In this document: positions 42,055 through 51,381 of the stretch, piece after piece
Layout of the letters: each line of letters begins with the position of its first letter
How positions within the stretch are numbered: position 1 is the stretch's first letter
NCBI GenBank assembly: GCA_963697285.1
Contig: CAVONI010000009.1
Coordinates: 248,001-312,000 of the forward strand
Length of the DNA stretch: 64,000 nucleotides
Origin: JAEUQQ01 sp963697285
GTDB taxonomy: Bacteria > Acidobacteriota > Vicinamibacteria > Vicinamibacterales > JAFNAJ01
Direction: 5' to 3'
The notes under the pieces: generated by a model
What the model saw: the letters and a program-made list of their open reading frames with translations, nothing else
What the model was told of the DNA's origin: nothing
Databases searched by the model: none
Program-made: the position numbers and the translations under genes

Positions 42055-43773
42055 ATGCCCCAACCCGATAACGATCGCGCCCCGGGCACTCACCCAGGGC
42101 GATGCGTCGGACGACGCGAATTGCTCACCGGCGCCGCGGCCCTCGCAGGCGCAGCGGTGGGCACCGTCCTGTGCCCGCCTTCGGTGGCCGGCGCCGCTCA
42201 GGCGGCCCCGTCAGCGGCGGGCACCGGGACGGTCATCGCCTCGGCGTCCAACGCGGTCGTCGACACCTCGGCCGGCAAGGTGCGCGGGTGCATACGCGAC
42301 GGCATCCACGTCTTCAAAGGGATCCCCTACGCCGCACCCACGGGTGGGCGCGCACGATTCCTGCCGCCCACGGCGCCGGTGCCGTGGAGCGGCGTCCGTA
42401 GCGCCCTCGCCTTCGGCCAGGTGTGCCCCCAGCAGCCCCGCATCGGGTGGACCGAAGACGAGAACGCGTTCATGTTCGAGTGGGACGACGGGCAACCCGG
42501 CGAAGACTGCCTGCGCGTCAACGTCTGGACGCCCGGCCTCGGCGGCAGCACCCGACGACCTGTCATGGTCTGGATCCACGGCGGCGGCTTCGTCGCCGGG
42601 TCCGGACAGGAACTGAAAGCGTACGACGGCGAACGCCTGGCGCGCCGGGGCGACGTCGTCGTCGTCAGCCTGAATCACCGGCTCAATGTGTTCGGCCTGC
42701 TGAACCTCGCGGAGTTCGGCCCCACCTACGCGTCGTCGGCCAACGTCTCGCTGCTCGACATCGTGTTCGCCCTGCAGTGGGTGCGCGACAACATCGCCGC
42801 GTTCGGCGGCGATCCCAACAACGTGATGGTCTTCGGGCAATCCGGCGGAGGCCGCAAGCTCGGCGGACTCATGGCCATGCCTGCCGCCCGCGGGCTGTTC
42901 CATCGCGTGGCGTTGCAGAGCGGCGCCAGCCTCCGCTACGCCACGCCCGACTACAGCGCGTCGCTCGCTGCGGCCTTGATGGCCCGGCTCGACATCACGT
43001 CGCGGCACGTCGAGCAACTGCAGGAGGTACCGTTTCAGCGACTGGTCGCCGCCAGCCTCGAGGCGGTGCGCGTCGTGACGCCACGCCCCCGCCCCTCGGG
43101 ATTCGCGAATCCCGCAGGGTGGAGTCCCACCGTGGACGGCGTCGTCGTGCCGCACCATCCCTGGGATCCGGCAGCTCCCGCAGCCTCGGCCGACGTGCCC
43201 CTCCTGGTCGGGACGGTCCTCAACGAGTTCACCAACGGCATCGCGCACCCCGAGTACGAAGCGATGACCGAGGCCGAGGTCCGGACGAAGGTGGTGGAGC
43301 AGTTCGGCGACCGCAGCGATGCCATCATCGCGGCCTTCAGGCGCGCGCATCCGGCCGTGAAGCCCTTCGACCTCCTGTCGCTCATCTTCACCAGCCCGAT
43401 GCGCCGCGATGCCACGAAGCAGGCCACGCTCAAGGCCGCGCAAGGCCGCGCGCCCGCCTACATGTACCAGGTCCGCTGGCAGACGCCCATCCTCGACGGC
43501 CGCCCCCGGTCCTTCCACTGCATCGACCTCCCGCTCGTCTTCGACAACAGTGACCGTTGCGCGGCGATGACGGGTGGCACCGACGAGGCACGCGACCTGG
43601 CAGGGCGCATGGCCGACGCGTGGATTGCGTTTGCACGCACGGGCAATCCGAGCCATCGCGGGCTGCCGCCGTGGCCGGCGTTCCAGCCCGAACCAGGGTC
43701 CACCATGATCTTCGACCGGATCTGCGAAGTGAAGAACGACCCGGATCGCGAGGAACGACGCAGCATCACGTAA
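42055..43773 (+). CDS. Exported type B carboxylesterase 1
   Basis: ATG 42055, preceded by AGGAAAG, gives 572 residues; an in-frame ATG at 41983 is less likely. The N-terminus has GRRELLTGAAALAGAAVG, a Tat-like signal. The catalytic domain follows the para-nitrobenzyl esterase/acetylcholinesterase pattern: KGIPYAAPT, EDCLRVNVWTP, VMVWIHGGGFVAG (oxyanion hole), nucleophile FGQSGGG, acid region LVGTVLNEF and histidine SFHCIDLPLVF. It should hydrolyse carboxylic esters in the periplasm. It is the first of three tandem paralogues on one strand with 48 bases to the next. Unlike the others it has GRKLGG after the nucleophile. Confidence 0.93.
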   Translation: MPQPDNDRAPGTHPGRCVGRRELLTGAAALAGAAVGTVLCPPSVAGAAQAAPSAAGTGTVIASASNAVVDTSAGKVRGCIRDGIHVFKGIPYAAPTGGRARFLPPTAPVPWSGVRSALAFGQVCPQQPRIGWTEDENAFMFEWDDGQPGEDCLRVNVWTPGLGGSTRRPVMVWIHGGGFVAGSGQELKAYDGERLARRGDVVVVSLNHRLNVFGLLNLAEFGPTYASSANVSLLDIVFALQWVRDNIAAFGGDPNNVMVFGQSGGGRKLGGLMAMPAARGLFHRVALQSGASLRYATPDYSASLAAALMARLDITSRHVEQLQEVPFQRLVAASLEAVRVVTPRPRPSGFANPAGWSPTVDGVVVPHHPWDPAAPAASADVPLLVGTVLNEFTNGIAHPEYEAMTEAEVRTKVVEQFGDRSDAIIAAFRRAHPAVKPFDLLSLIFTSPMRRDATKQATLKAAQGRAPAYMYQVRWQTPILDGRPRSFHCIDLPLVFDNSDRCAAMTGGTDEARDLAGRMADAWIAFARTGNPSHRGLPPWPAFQPEPGSTMIFDRICEVKNDPDREERRSIT

Positions 43774-43821
43774 CCGCGCGACGCCCTCGGACGTCGAGCG
43801 TCGCCACGAAAGCGAGTACCG

Positions 43822-45594
43822 ATGAACCCGTTGCCGATCGCCGGTGAAGTCGAGTTGAGCCAGCCCCGGGACGCTCAGCCAGCACGTCCCGATCCCGCAG
43901 GTCTCATCGACCGACGCACCGTGCTGGCCGGCGCCGCCGCCATGGCCGGGGCGGTGGCTGGGGCGACGTTCGGCACGACCGTGCCGGCCATCGCTGCGCA
44001 AGCGAGCCCCGCGGCGGCCGTCCCCGGCACCATCGTCGCCACGGCCTCCAACGCCCTCGTCGAGACCACCGCAGGCAAGGTGCGCGGATACACGAGCGGC
44101 GGCATCGCGACCTTCCGCGGCATCCCCTACGCCGGATCAACCGAGGGCGCTGCCCGCTTCATGCCGCCGTCGGCCCCGGCTCCCTGGACGGGTGTGCGCA
44201 GCGCCCTCTACTACGGGCCGACCTGCCCCCAGGGTGCACGCAGCGGGTGGAAGAACGACGAAGAAGCGTTCGTGTTCGAGTGGGACGACGGCCAGCCGGG
44301 TGAAGACTGCCTGCGGGTGAACGTGTGGACCCCCGGCACCGACAACCGCAAGCGCCCCGTGATGGTGTGGATTCACGGCGGACAGTTCCTCGCGGGCTCG
44401 GGCCAGGAGCTGAAGTCGTACCACGGCGAGAACCTGAGCCGCCGCGGTGATGTCGTCGTGGTGACACTGAACCACCGGCTCAACGTCCTCGGGTACCTCG
44501 ATCTCGGCGCATACGGCGACCGGTACGCCAGCTCGGCGAACGCCGGCATGCTCGACATCGTTGCCGCCCTCCGATGGGTGCACGACAACATCGCCGCGTT
44601 CGGCGGCGACCCCGGCAACGTCACGATCTTCGGCCAGTCGGGTGGCGGCGCAAAGGTGAGTGCCCTGCTGGCGATGCCGTCGGCGAAAGGGCTCTTCCAC
44701 CGCGCCGCGGTGCAGAGCGGCTCGGGCCTGCGCATGGTCTCGGCAGAGACGTCGGCGCGGATCGCGGCCGCCACGCTCGCCGAGCTCGGGCTCACCGGCG
44801 CGCAGGTCGATCGGCTGCACACGCTGCCCCACGCACGCCTGCTCGAGGCGGCCCAGGCCGCGCAGCGGAAGATGTCTGGAGCAGGCGGCGGCCCGGGCGG
44901 GCTGCAACGCCTGGTCACCACCGACCGCATGGGGCTGGCGGCGGTCGTCGACGGGAAGGTCCTGCCGCACCATCCGTTCGACCCGGCGGCGCCCGCGGTG
45001 TCGGCCAACGTGCCGATGCTGATCGGATCGACGCTGAACGAGTTCGCCAACGCCATCCAGACGGCGGGGGTGGACGCCATCACCGACCAGGACCTGCAGG
45101 CCCGCGCGACGGCAGCCTACGGCGACCACGCCAGCCGCGTGATCGACGCCTATCGCCGCGCCAGCGGCAGCACGAAGCCCCCTGATGTCTTCTCGCGGAT
45201 GTCGGCGGCAGGGCAGCGCCACAACGCGATCGTGCAGGCAACCCGCAAGGCCGCGCTCGGCGCCGCCCCGGCATTCCTCTACTGGTTCACGTGGCAGACA
45301 CCCATCCTCGATGGGAAGCCGCGCGCCTTCCACTGCGCCGAGCTGCCGTTCGTGTTCAACAACGCCGACCGGTGCGCGGCGATGACGGGGGGGACGCCAG
45401 AGGCACGCGCGCTGGCGGCAAAGGTCAGCGATGCGTGGATCAACTTCGCGCGGACCGGCGACCCCAACCACAGGGGGCTGCCGGCGTGGCCGAGGTTCGA
45501 GCCCGCGCTGGGCCCGGTCATGGTCTTCGACAACGCCTGCGAGGTGAAGAACGATCCCGATCGCGAGGCACGGCTGACGATTCCCACGTCGTGA
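43822..45594 (+). CDS. Exported type B carboxylesterase 2
   Basis: This 590-residue paralogue of its neighbours begins with a Tat-like IDRRTVLAGAAAMAGAVAG after a 30-residue pre-region. It keeps FRGIPYAGST, EDCLRVNVWTPG, VMVWIHGGQFLAGS, the nucleophile IFGQSGGGAKVSALLAMP, LIGSTLNEFANA and FHCAELPFVFNN. The oxyanion segment reads HGGQF instead of HGGGF. The WTEDEN/EEAFVFEWDDGQPGEDC block before the catalytic core is common to all three copies and seems specific to this subfamily. The next paralogue starts 50 bases after the stop. The role is probably hydrolysis of exogenous esters in the periplasm; substrates are unknown. Confidence 0.93.
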   Translation: MNPLPIAGEVELSQPRDAQPARPDPAGLIDRRTVLAGAAAMAGAVAGATFGTTVPAIAAQASPAAAVPGTIVATASNALVETTAGKVRGYTSGGIATFRGIPYAGSTEGAARFMPPSAPAPWTGVRSALYYGPTCPQGARSGWKNDEEAFVFEWDDGQPGEDCLRVNVWTPGTDNRKRPVMVWIHGGQFLAGSGQELKSYHGENLSRRGDVVVVTLNHRLNVLGYLDLGAYGDRYASSANAGMLDIVAALRWVHDNIAAFGGDPGNVTIFGQSGGGAKVSALLAMPSAKGLFHRAAVQSGSGLRMVSAETSARIAAATLAELGLTGAQVDRLHTLPHARLLEAAQAAQRKMSGAGGGPGGLQRLVTTDRMGLAAVVDGKVLPHHPFDPAAPAVSANVPMLIGSTLNEFANAIQTAGVDAITDQDLQARATAAYGDHASRVIDAYRRASGSTKPPDVFSRMSAAGQRHNAIVQATRKAALGAAPAFLYWFTWQTPILDGKPRAFHCAELPFVFNNADRCAAMTGGTPEARALAAKVSDAWINFARTGDPNHRGLPAWPRFEPALGPVMVFDNACEVKNDPDREARLTIPTS

Positions 45595-45644
45595 TCCACT
45601 GCAGGCCAGCACCCGGCCGCGCCTCACACAGGAGCCAGAGAACG

Positions 45645-47393
45645 ATGCATCAGCGAAATCGCTCGTCGGAACCGGACGTGAACACCGCGACGTCAGGCGC
45701 GGCACTCGACAGGCGTGGCCTGCTGAAGGGCGCGGCCGCGCTCGTCGGCGCCGCGGCGGCAGGCTTCCCCGGAGTCTCGACGGTTGTCGCCGCGCAGTCG
45801 TCGACCGCGACGGCACAGAAGGGCAGCCCCCTGATCGTCGTGACCGGCAACGGGTCGGTTGCCGACACGACGTCTGGCAAGGTGCGGGGAGCGCGGCGCC
45901 TCGACATCCACGCCTTCAAGGGCATCCCCTATGGCGCGTCGACGGCAGGCGCGCGCTTCATGCCGCCGACGAAGCCGGCACCGTGGACTGGCGTGCGCAG
46001 TTCGCTCTACTACGGGCCGGTGGCGCCCCACGGCCCCCGCAACGGCTGGAACTTCGACGAAGAGTCGTTCATGTTCGAGTGGGATGACGGCCAGCCGAGC
46101 GAAGACTGCCTGCGGGTGAACGTGTGGACGCCCGGGCTCGACGCACGCAAGCGGCCCGTGCTCGTGTGGCTGCACGGCGGCGGCTTCTCGAACGGATCGA
46201 GCCAGGAGCTGAAGGCCTACGACGGCGAGAGCATGGCACGGCGCGGCGACGTGGTCGTCGTCTCGCTCAACCATCGCCTGAACGTGCTCGGCTACCTGAA
46301 CCTGGCGGCGTACGGCGAGAAGTACGCCGGCGCCGGAAACGTCGGCATGCTCGACATCGTGCTCGGGCTCGAGTGGGTGCGCGACAACATCGCCAGCTTC
46401 GGCGGCGATGCCGGCAACGTGACGATCTTCGGGCAGTCGGGCGGCGGGGCGAAGGTCAGCTCGCTGATGGCGATGCCGTCGGCCAGGGGGCTGTTCCACC
46501 GCGCCGCGGTGCAGAGCGCCTCGTCACTGCGGATGGGCGGCGCCGATGGCACCGCGAAGGTCGCCGCAGGCACGCTGGCCGAACTCGGCCTCACGGCAGG
46601 GCAGGCGGATCAACTTCAGGCGATGCCGTACGAACGGCTCCTCGGCGCGGCCGAGGCGGCCATGCGCAAGCTGCAGCCCGGCGACGCACCCAATGGCGTC
46701 CGCCGCATCACGACGGGCGACCGCACGGGATTCGTGCCGTTCGTCGACGGGAAGATCCTGCCCGTGCACCCGTTCGACCCGGTGGCCCCGGCCCTCACGG
46801 CCGGCGTGCCGATGCTGATCGGCTGCTGCTTCAACGAGAACGGCCACTCGCTGAACCGCCCCGAACTCGAGAACATGACCGACGCGGAACTGCGCACGCG
46901 CGTCGGCGCCTCGTACGGCACGAGCGGCAACATGATCGTCGAGGCGTACCGCAGCGTGTACCCGAAGGCCAAGCCGTTCGACGTGCTGTCGCAGGTCGTG
47001 GCGGCCGTGCACCGGCACAACGCGGTGACGCAGGCGACGCGCAAGGCCGCACTGGCTGGCGCCCCTGCGTACCTCTACCTGTTCGCCTGGCAGACGCCGA
47101 TCCTCGACGGCCGGCCACGCGCGTTCCATTGCGCGGAGTTGCCGTTCGTGTTCAACAACACCGACCGCTGTGCCGCGATGACGGGCGGAACGGCGGAGGC
47201 ACGGGCGCTCGGCGAACGCGTCAGCGATGCGTGGATCAACTTCGCCCGCAGCGGCAACCCGAACCACAAGGGCCTGCCGACGTGGCCGGCGTTCAATGCG
47301 GAGCAGGGGCCGGTGATGGTCTTCGACGACACCTGCGAAGTGAAGAACGACCCTGACCGCGCGGCGCGCCGGGTCATCACGAGCGCGACGTAG
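45645..47393 (+). CDS. Exported type B carboxylesterase 3
   Basis: ATG 45645 (AGGAG about ten bases before) gives 582 residues with a Tat-like LDRRGLLKGAAALVGAAAAG. The catalytic pattern is intact: FKGIPYGAST, EDCLRVNVWTPG, VLVWLHGGGFSNGS, IFGQSGGGAKVSSLMAMP, LIGCCFNENGHS (acid) and FHCAELPFVFNNTDRCAAMTGG. It is closest to copy 2, with which it shares long identical blocks, so the cluster arose by duplication. A TonB-dependent receptor follows 186 bases later on the same strand. The three esterases plus receptor suggest a locus for ester-containing substrates; this is inference. Confidence 0.93.
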   Translation: MHQRNRSSEPDVNTATSGAALDRRGLLKGAAALVGAAAAGFPGVSTVVAAQSSTATAQKGSPLIVVTGNGSVADTTSGKVRGARRLDIHAFKGIPYGASTAGARFMPPTKPAPWTGVRSSLYYGPVAPHGPRNGWNFDEESFMFEWDDGQPSEDCLRVNVWTPGLDARKRPVLVWLHGGGFSNGSSQELKAYDGESMARRGDVVVVSLNHRLNVLGYLNLAAYGEKYAGAGNVGMLDIVLGLEWVRDNIASFGGDAGNVTIFGQSGGGAKVSSLMAMPSARGLFHRAAVQSASSLRMGGADGTAKVAAGTLAELGLTAGQADQLQAMPYERLLGAAEAAMRKLQPGDAPNGVRRITTGDRTGFVPFVDGKILPVHPFDPVAPALTAGVPMLIGCCFNENGHSLNRPELENMTDAELRTRVGASYGTSGNMIVEAYRSVYPKAKPFDVLSQVVAAVHRHNAVTQATRKAALAGAPAYLYLFAWQTPILDGRPRAFHCAELPFVFNNTDRCAAMTGGTAEARALGERVSDAWINFARSGNPNHKGLPTWPAFNAEQGPVMVFDDTCEVKNDPDRAARRVITSAT

Positions 47394-47579
47394 ATGGAAT
47401 CCCGCAGCGGCGCGCTGACCCTGGCGCCCGCGAGGAGTCGTACCCGATGAAGTCCGCAACGATCCAGGCCGTGAACTCCGGGAACTGACCGCGACGACGT
47501 GATGCCGCGCGGAATCGTCAATGGTTCGTACTTGCACGACGTGACAGTTGATCGACGTGACGCCGAAAGGAGTCGTTTC

Positions 47580-50500
47580 ATGAGAACAGGTGCGAAGGCC
47601 TTGCAGGCCATCGTGTTGGTGGTCGTGGTCCTGCTGGCAGGTTTCCCGGTGATTGCCGGTGCGCAGATTACGAGCGCGTCGCTCGCGGGGACGGTGAAGG
47701 ACAGTCAAGCGGGCGTCATCCCCGGCGCGACGGCCGTGTTGACCAGCCTCACGCGTGGCACGACGGTCGAGTCGGTAACGAACGAGGAAGGTTATTTCGT
47801 GTTCCCGATCGTTCCCGCCGACAGGTACAAGCTCACGGTGACGATGGAGGGGTTCAAGACGCTCGAAGTGCCCGACGTCCAGGTCAACGCGGGCGACAAG
47901 AAGACGTTCGGCACGCTGACGATCGAGATCGGCGGGCTCGAGGAAACGGTCATGGTCGCCGCGCGCACGACCGAACTGCAGGCCAAGAGCGCCGAGCGGT
48001 CGTTTGCGATCGAGGGCGAGGCCGTGCAGAGCATCGCCGTCAACGGGCGCAGTTTCTTCGCGCTGGCGTTCAACTCGGCCGGCATCGTCAACACGTCATC
48101 GACGGCACCTGGCGCCAACGGCGCGCAGTCGAACACGATGAGCGCGAACGGCATGCGGGCGAACCAGAACAACGTGCAGATCGACGGCATCACCAGCATG
48201 GACACGGGCAGCAACCAGGGCCCGATGGTGGCGCTCGCGATTGACGCGGTACAGGAAATCAAGGTGCTCACGTCGAACTACCAGGCCGAGTACGGACGCT
48301 CGGCCGGCGCGCAGATCACCGCGGTGACCAAGAGCGGCGGCCGCGACTTCCACGGCTCCGGCTACGCCATCCGGCGCAACGACGACCTGAACGCGAACAC
48401 GTGGTTCAACAACAAGGCGACCCCCAAGCGCCCGGTGCCGGAACTCGAGCAGCGCGATCTCGGGTACTCGTTCGGCGGACCGGTGATCCTGCCCGGCGGC
48501 TACAACTCGAGCCGCTCGAAACTGTTCTTCTTCGTCAACCAGGAGTGGCAGCACCGGATCATTGCGCAGACCACGCCGCAGCGCGTCCGGGTGCCCACCG
48601 AGCTCGAGCGTCGCGGCGACTTCTCGCAGACGCGCGACAACGCCGGAAATCTCTACCCCTACATCCGTGACTACACGACCGGCTTGCCCTGCTCGGCCAC
48701 CAACACGTCGGGCTGCTTCCAGGACGGCGGCGTGCTCGGACGCATCCCGCAGAACCGGCTGTACCAGGTGGGCGTCAACATCCTGAACATGTACCCGACC
48801 GGCAACAGCCCGAACACGATCACGCAGGGCTACAACCATGAGACGCAGGAGGGGCAGAAGACCGACCGCCGCCAGGATCTCATCCGTCTCGACTGGCAGC
48901 CGACGTCGTCGCTGCGACTCTACGGCAAGCTGCTGCAGAACATGGGCGAGAACGAGCAACCCTACGGCGGCGGCACGACCGGGTACGGTACCAACATCCC
49001 CCAGTTCGGCTCCCTGGATCCCGACCGGTACAACCGCGGCATGTCGTTCACCATGGCGTACACGCTGAACAACACCACCTTCCTCGAGGTGACGTACGGG
49101 AGGGCGCGCAACTCGTTCACCAACCTCCCGCGCTATCCCGATGAGTTCAACAAGACGGCCCTGGGCCTGTCGGCCTTCCCCATGCTGTATCCGAGCGCGG
49201 TGCAGCTCGACCTGCCGGGGAGATTCACCTGGGGCGGACGGGTTGGCACGAGCTCGCCAACCAACGGGACCGAGTACGCGCCGTTCCTGAACGTCAACAC
49301 CACCCAGGACGTCGCGGCGAGCGTGACCAAGAACTGGGGCCAGCACACCGCGAAGGCCGGCATCTACTTCAACCACGGCCTCAAGCCGCAGAGCAGCCGC
49401 GCTGCCGCCAACGGCAGCGTGGCCTTCACGAACGACGCGTCGAATCCGCTCGACTCGGGCTACCCGTTCGCCAACGCGGCCCTGGGCATCTATCAGAGCT
49501 ACACGCAGGCCGGGCAGTGGGTGCAGGGGAACTACCTGTACAACAACGTCGAGTGGTACCTGCAGGACAACTGGAAGGTGAACGACCACCTGACACTCGA
49601 CTACGGCCTCCGCTTCTACTGGATGCAGCCGACCTATGACACAAAGCTGCAGACGTCGAACTTCCTGCCCGATCAGTTCAACCCGTCGCTGGCACCCCGG
49701 CTCTACTACCCGGCGATCGTCAACGGCGTGCGCGTCGCCCTCGACCGCGCCACCGGCGCAACGCAACCGTCAGCGGCCATCGGGCGCATCGTGCCCGGAT
49801 CAGGGACGTTGCAGAACGGGTTGTTCAAGGCTGGTGACGGGATCAGCAAGTACCTCTACGACAACGACGGCATCCAGTACGCGCCGAGGTTCGGCATGTC
49901 GTACGACGTCACCGGCCAGCAGAAGATCATCGTGCGCGGCGGCGCAGGCATCTTCTACAACCGGCCGATGGGCGACACGGTCTACGGGATGATCGAGCAG
50001 CCGCCCACGGTCGTGCAGCCCACCCTCTTCTACGGGCGGCTGCAGGACGTGAACGCCGGCGGCGCACTCGTGGCACCGCCCACCCTGTTTGCCTTCGAGG
50101 AGGAAGGGACGTTCCCGAAGGTCTACGCCTTCAACGTCGGCGCGCAGATGCAGCTGCCGTGGCGCACGGTGCTCGACGTGTCGTACGTCGGAACCCGTAG
50201 CCGCGATCAGCACACGCAGAAGAACCTCAACGCGCCCGACTACGGGGCCGCCTACCTGCCGCAGAACCAGGATCCGACCCTGCCCCCAAGCGCGATTCCC
50301 GGCGCGACGGCGCTGACCGTCGACTTCCTGAGACCGTACCAGGGCTACGGCAACATCTTCATGGTCGACACCAGCGCGTACGCCAACTACAACTCGCTGC
50401 AGATGTCACTCAATCGCCGGTTCCAGAAGGGCGTACTGCTCTCGTTCAACTACACGCTCGGCAAGGCGATGGGCACCTCGAGCGTCGACCTGCCAGCCGG

Positions 50501-51194
50501 CAACAACAACCCCAACCCGAACGTGATCGGGTTCCCCCGCAACGACGAGTACCAGGACGAGGCCAACTACTACCCGCTCGACTACGATCGACGCCACAGC
50601 ATCGTCGGCCAGTTCGTCTGGGAACTGCCTCGCTGGGAGGGTGCGGGCGTGCTGGGCGCGATCGTGAACGACTGGCAGATGTCGGGGGTCTACCGCTGGG
50701 TGTCGGGCGCGCCGTACACGCCGACCTTCAGCGTTCCCGGTATCTCGCCCTACACCATGACCGGCACGCAGGGCCTCGAAGGCGCGCGCCTGGTCATCAC
50801 CTGCGATCCAGGCAGCGGCAACAGCAGCGACCCGTACAAGCAGTTCAACACCGAGTGCTTCTCGACCCCGAAACCAGGCAGCATCGGCCTCGAGTCGGGC
50901 AAGAACTACCTCGTCGGGCCCTCGCAGAACAACCTGGACATCTCGATCAGCAAGTTCATCAAGATGGGCGGTGCCCGGCGCCTCGAGCTCAGGCTCGACG
51001 CGTTCAACGCCCTCAACACGACGCAGTTCACCACGGTGAACTCCACGCTCACCGTGCGCAGCCTCGCCGACCCGACGCCCACGAACCTGGCGTACGACGC
51101 CAGCGGGAACCTCGTGAACCAGTCGGGCTTCGGCACGGTGTCTGCCCAGCGGCCGCCGCGCGAAATCCAGTTGCTCGCGCGCTTCCAGTTCTGA
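47580..51194 (+). CDS. Oar-like TonB-dependent receptor with N-terminal CarboxypepD domain
   Basis: ATG 47580, with AAAGGAG upstream, gives 1204 residues. A signal peptide ends at VIAGAQ. Residues 30-115 are a carboxypeptidase-regulatory domain (SASLAGTVKDSQAGVIPGATAVL, EEGYFVFPIVPADRYKLTV). A plug domain follows (NGMRANQNNVQIDGI, QEIKVLTSNYQAEYGRSAGAQI), then a long beta barrel with many aromatic-ended strands; the chain ends in aromatic-rich LLARFQF as outer-membrane proteins do. This Oar-type architecture is greatly expanded in Acidobacteriota and is thought to take up oligosaccharides or peptides. The gene follows the esterase trio and closes with a strong terminator. Confidence 0.95.
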   Translation: MRTGAKALQAIVLVVVVLLAGFPVIAGAQITSASLAGTVKDSQAGVIPGATAVLTSLTRGTTVESVTNEEGYFVFPIVPADRYKLTVTMEGFKTLEVPDVQVNAGDKKTFGTLTIEIGGLEETVMVAARTTELQAKSAERSFAIEGEAVQSIAVNGRSFFALAFNSAGIVNTSSTAPGANGAQSNTMSANGMRANQNNVQIDGITSMDTGSNQGPMVALAIDAVQEIKVLTSNYQAEYGRSAGAQITAVTKSGGRDFHGSGYAIRRNDDLNANTWFNNKATPKRPVPELEQRDLGYSFGGPVILPGGYNSSRSKLFFFVNQEWQHRIIAQTTPQRVRVPTELERRGDFSQTRDNAGNLYPYIRDYTTGLPCSATNTSGCFQDGGVLGRIPQNRLYQVGVNILNMYPTGNSPNTITQGYNHETQEGQKTDRRQDLIRLDWQPTSSLRLYGKLLQNMGENEQPYGGGTTGYGTNIPQFGSLDPDRYNRGMSFTMAYTLNNTTFLEVTYGRARNSFTNLPRYPDEFNKTALGLSAFPMLYPSAVQLDLPGRFTWGGRVGTSSPTNGTEYAPFLNVNTTQDVAASVTKNWGQHTAKAGIYFNHGLKPQSSRAAANGSVAFTNDASNPLDSGYPFANAALGIYQSYTQAGQWVQGNYLYNNVEWYLQDNWKVNDHLTLDYGLRFYWMQPTYDTKLQTSNFLPDQFNPSLAPRLYYPAIVNGVRVALDRATGATQPSAAIGRIVPGSGTLQNGLFKAGDGISKYLYDNDGIQYAPRFGMSYDVTGQQKIIVRGGAGIFYNRPMGDTVYGMIEQPPTVVQPTLFYGRLQDVNAGGALVAPPTLFAFEEEGTFPKVYAFNVGAQMQLPWRTVLDVSYVGTRSRDQHTQKNLNAPDYGAAYLPQNQDPTLPPSAIPGATALTVDFLRPYQGYGNIFMVDTSAYANYNSLQMSLNRRFQKGVLLSFNYTLGKAMGTSSVDLPAGNNNPNPNVIGFPRNDEYQDEANYYPLDYDRRHSIVGQFVWELPRWEGAGVLGAIVNDWQMSGVYRWVSGAPYTPTFSVPGISPYTMTGTQGLEGARLVITCDPGSGNSSDPYKQFNTECFSTPKPGSIGLESGKNYLVGPSQNNLDISISKFIKMGGARRLELRLDAFNALNTTQFTTVNSTLTVRSLADPTPTNLAYDASGNLVNQSGFGTVSAQRPPREIQLLARFQF

Positions 51195-51213
51195 CGCAGC
51201 CTTCCACCGGTAG

Positions 51214-51262
51214 CCCCGGGGCATCGAATCGTTCTTCCCCGATGCCCCGGGGCCTTTTTTTT
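51214..51262 (+). terminator. Intrinsic terminator after the TonB-dependent receptor
   Basis: A perfect 13-base stem, CCCCGGGGCATCG (51214-51226) with CGATGCCCCGGGG (51240-51252), has a 13-base loop and is followed by eight T residues (51255-51262). It lies 20 bases after the receptor stop and should separate the esterase/receptor unit from the DUF5916 gene. Confidence 0.95.
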
Positions 51263-51299
51263 CTGCGTGACGCCCCCGGACGACATCGGCGAGTATGAC

Positions 51300-51349
51300 A
51301 ATCACTCCGGCAGTGATGTCGATGCCCGCGAATCACTCCGGGAGTGATT
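51300..51349. promoter_or_regulatory. Tandem operator upstream of the DUF5916 gene
   Basis: AATCACTCCGGGAGTGATT (51331-51349) is a perfect inverted repeat with 9-base arms. An imperfect copy, AATCACTCCGGCAGTGATG (51300-51318), precedes it with 31 bases between centres, three helical turns. A dimeric repressor or activator binding both sites is likely; which one is unknown. Confidence 0.7.
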
Positions 51350-51381
51350 GGCGCGCCAGCGAACGGGCGAATCAAGGCACG

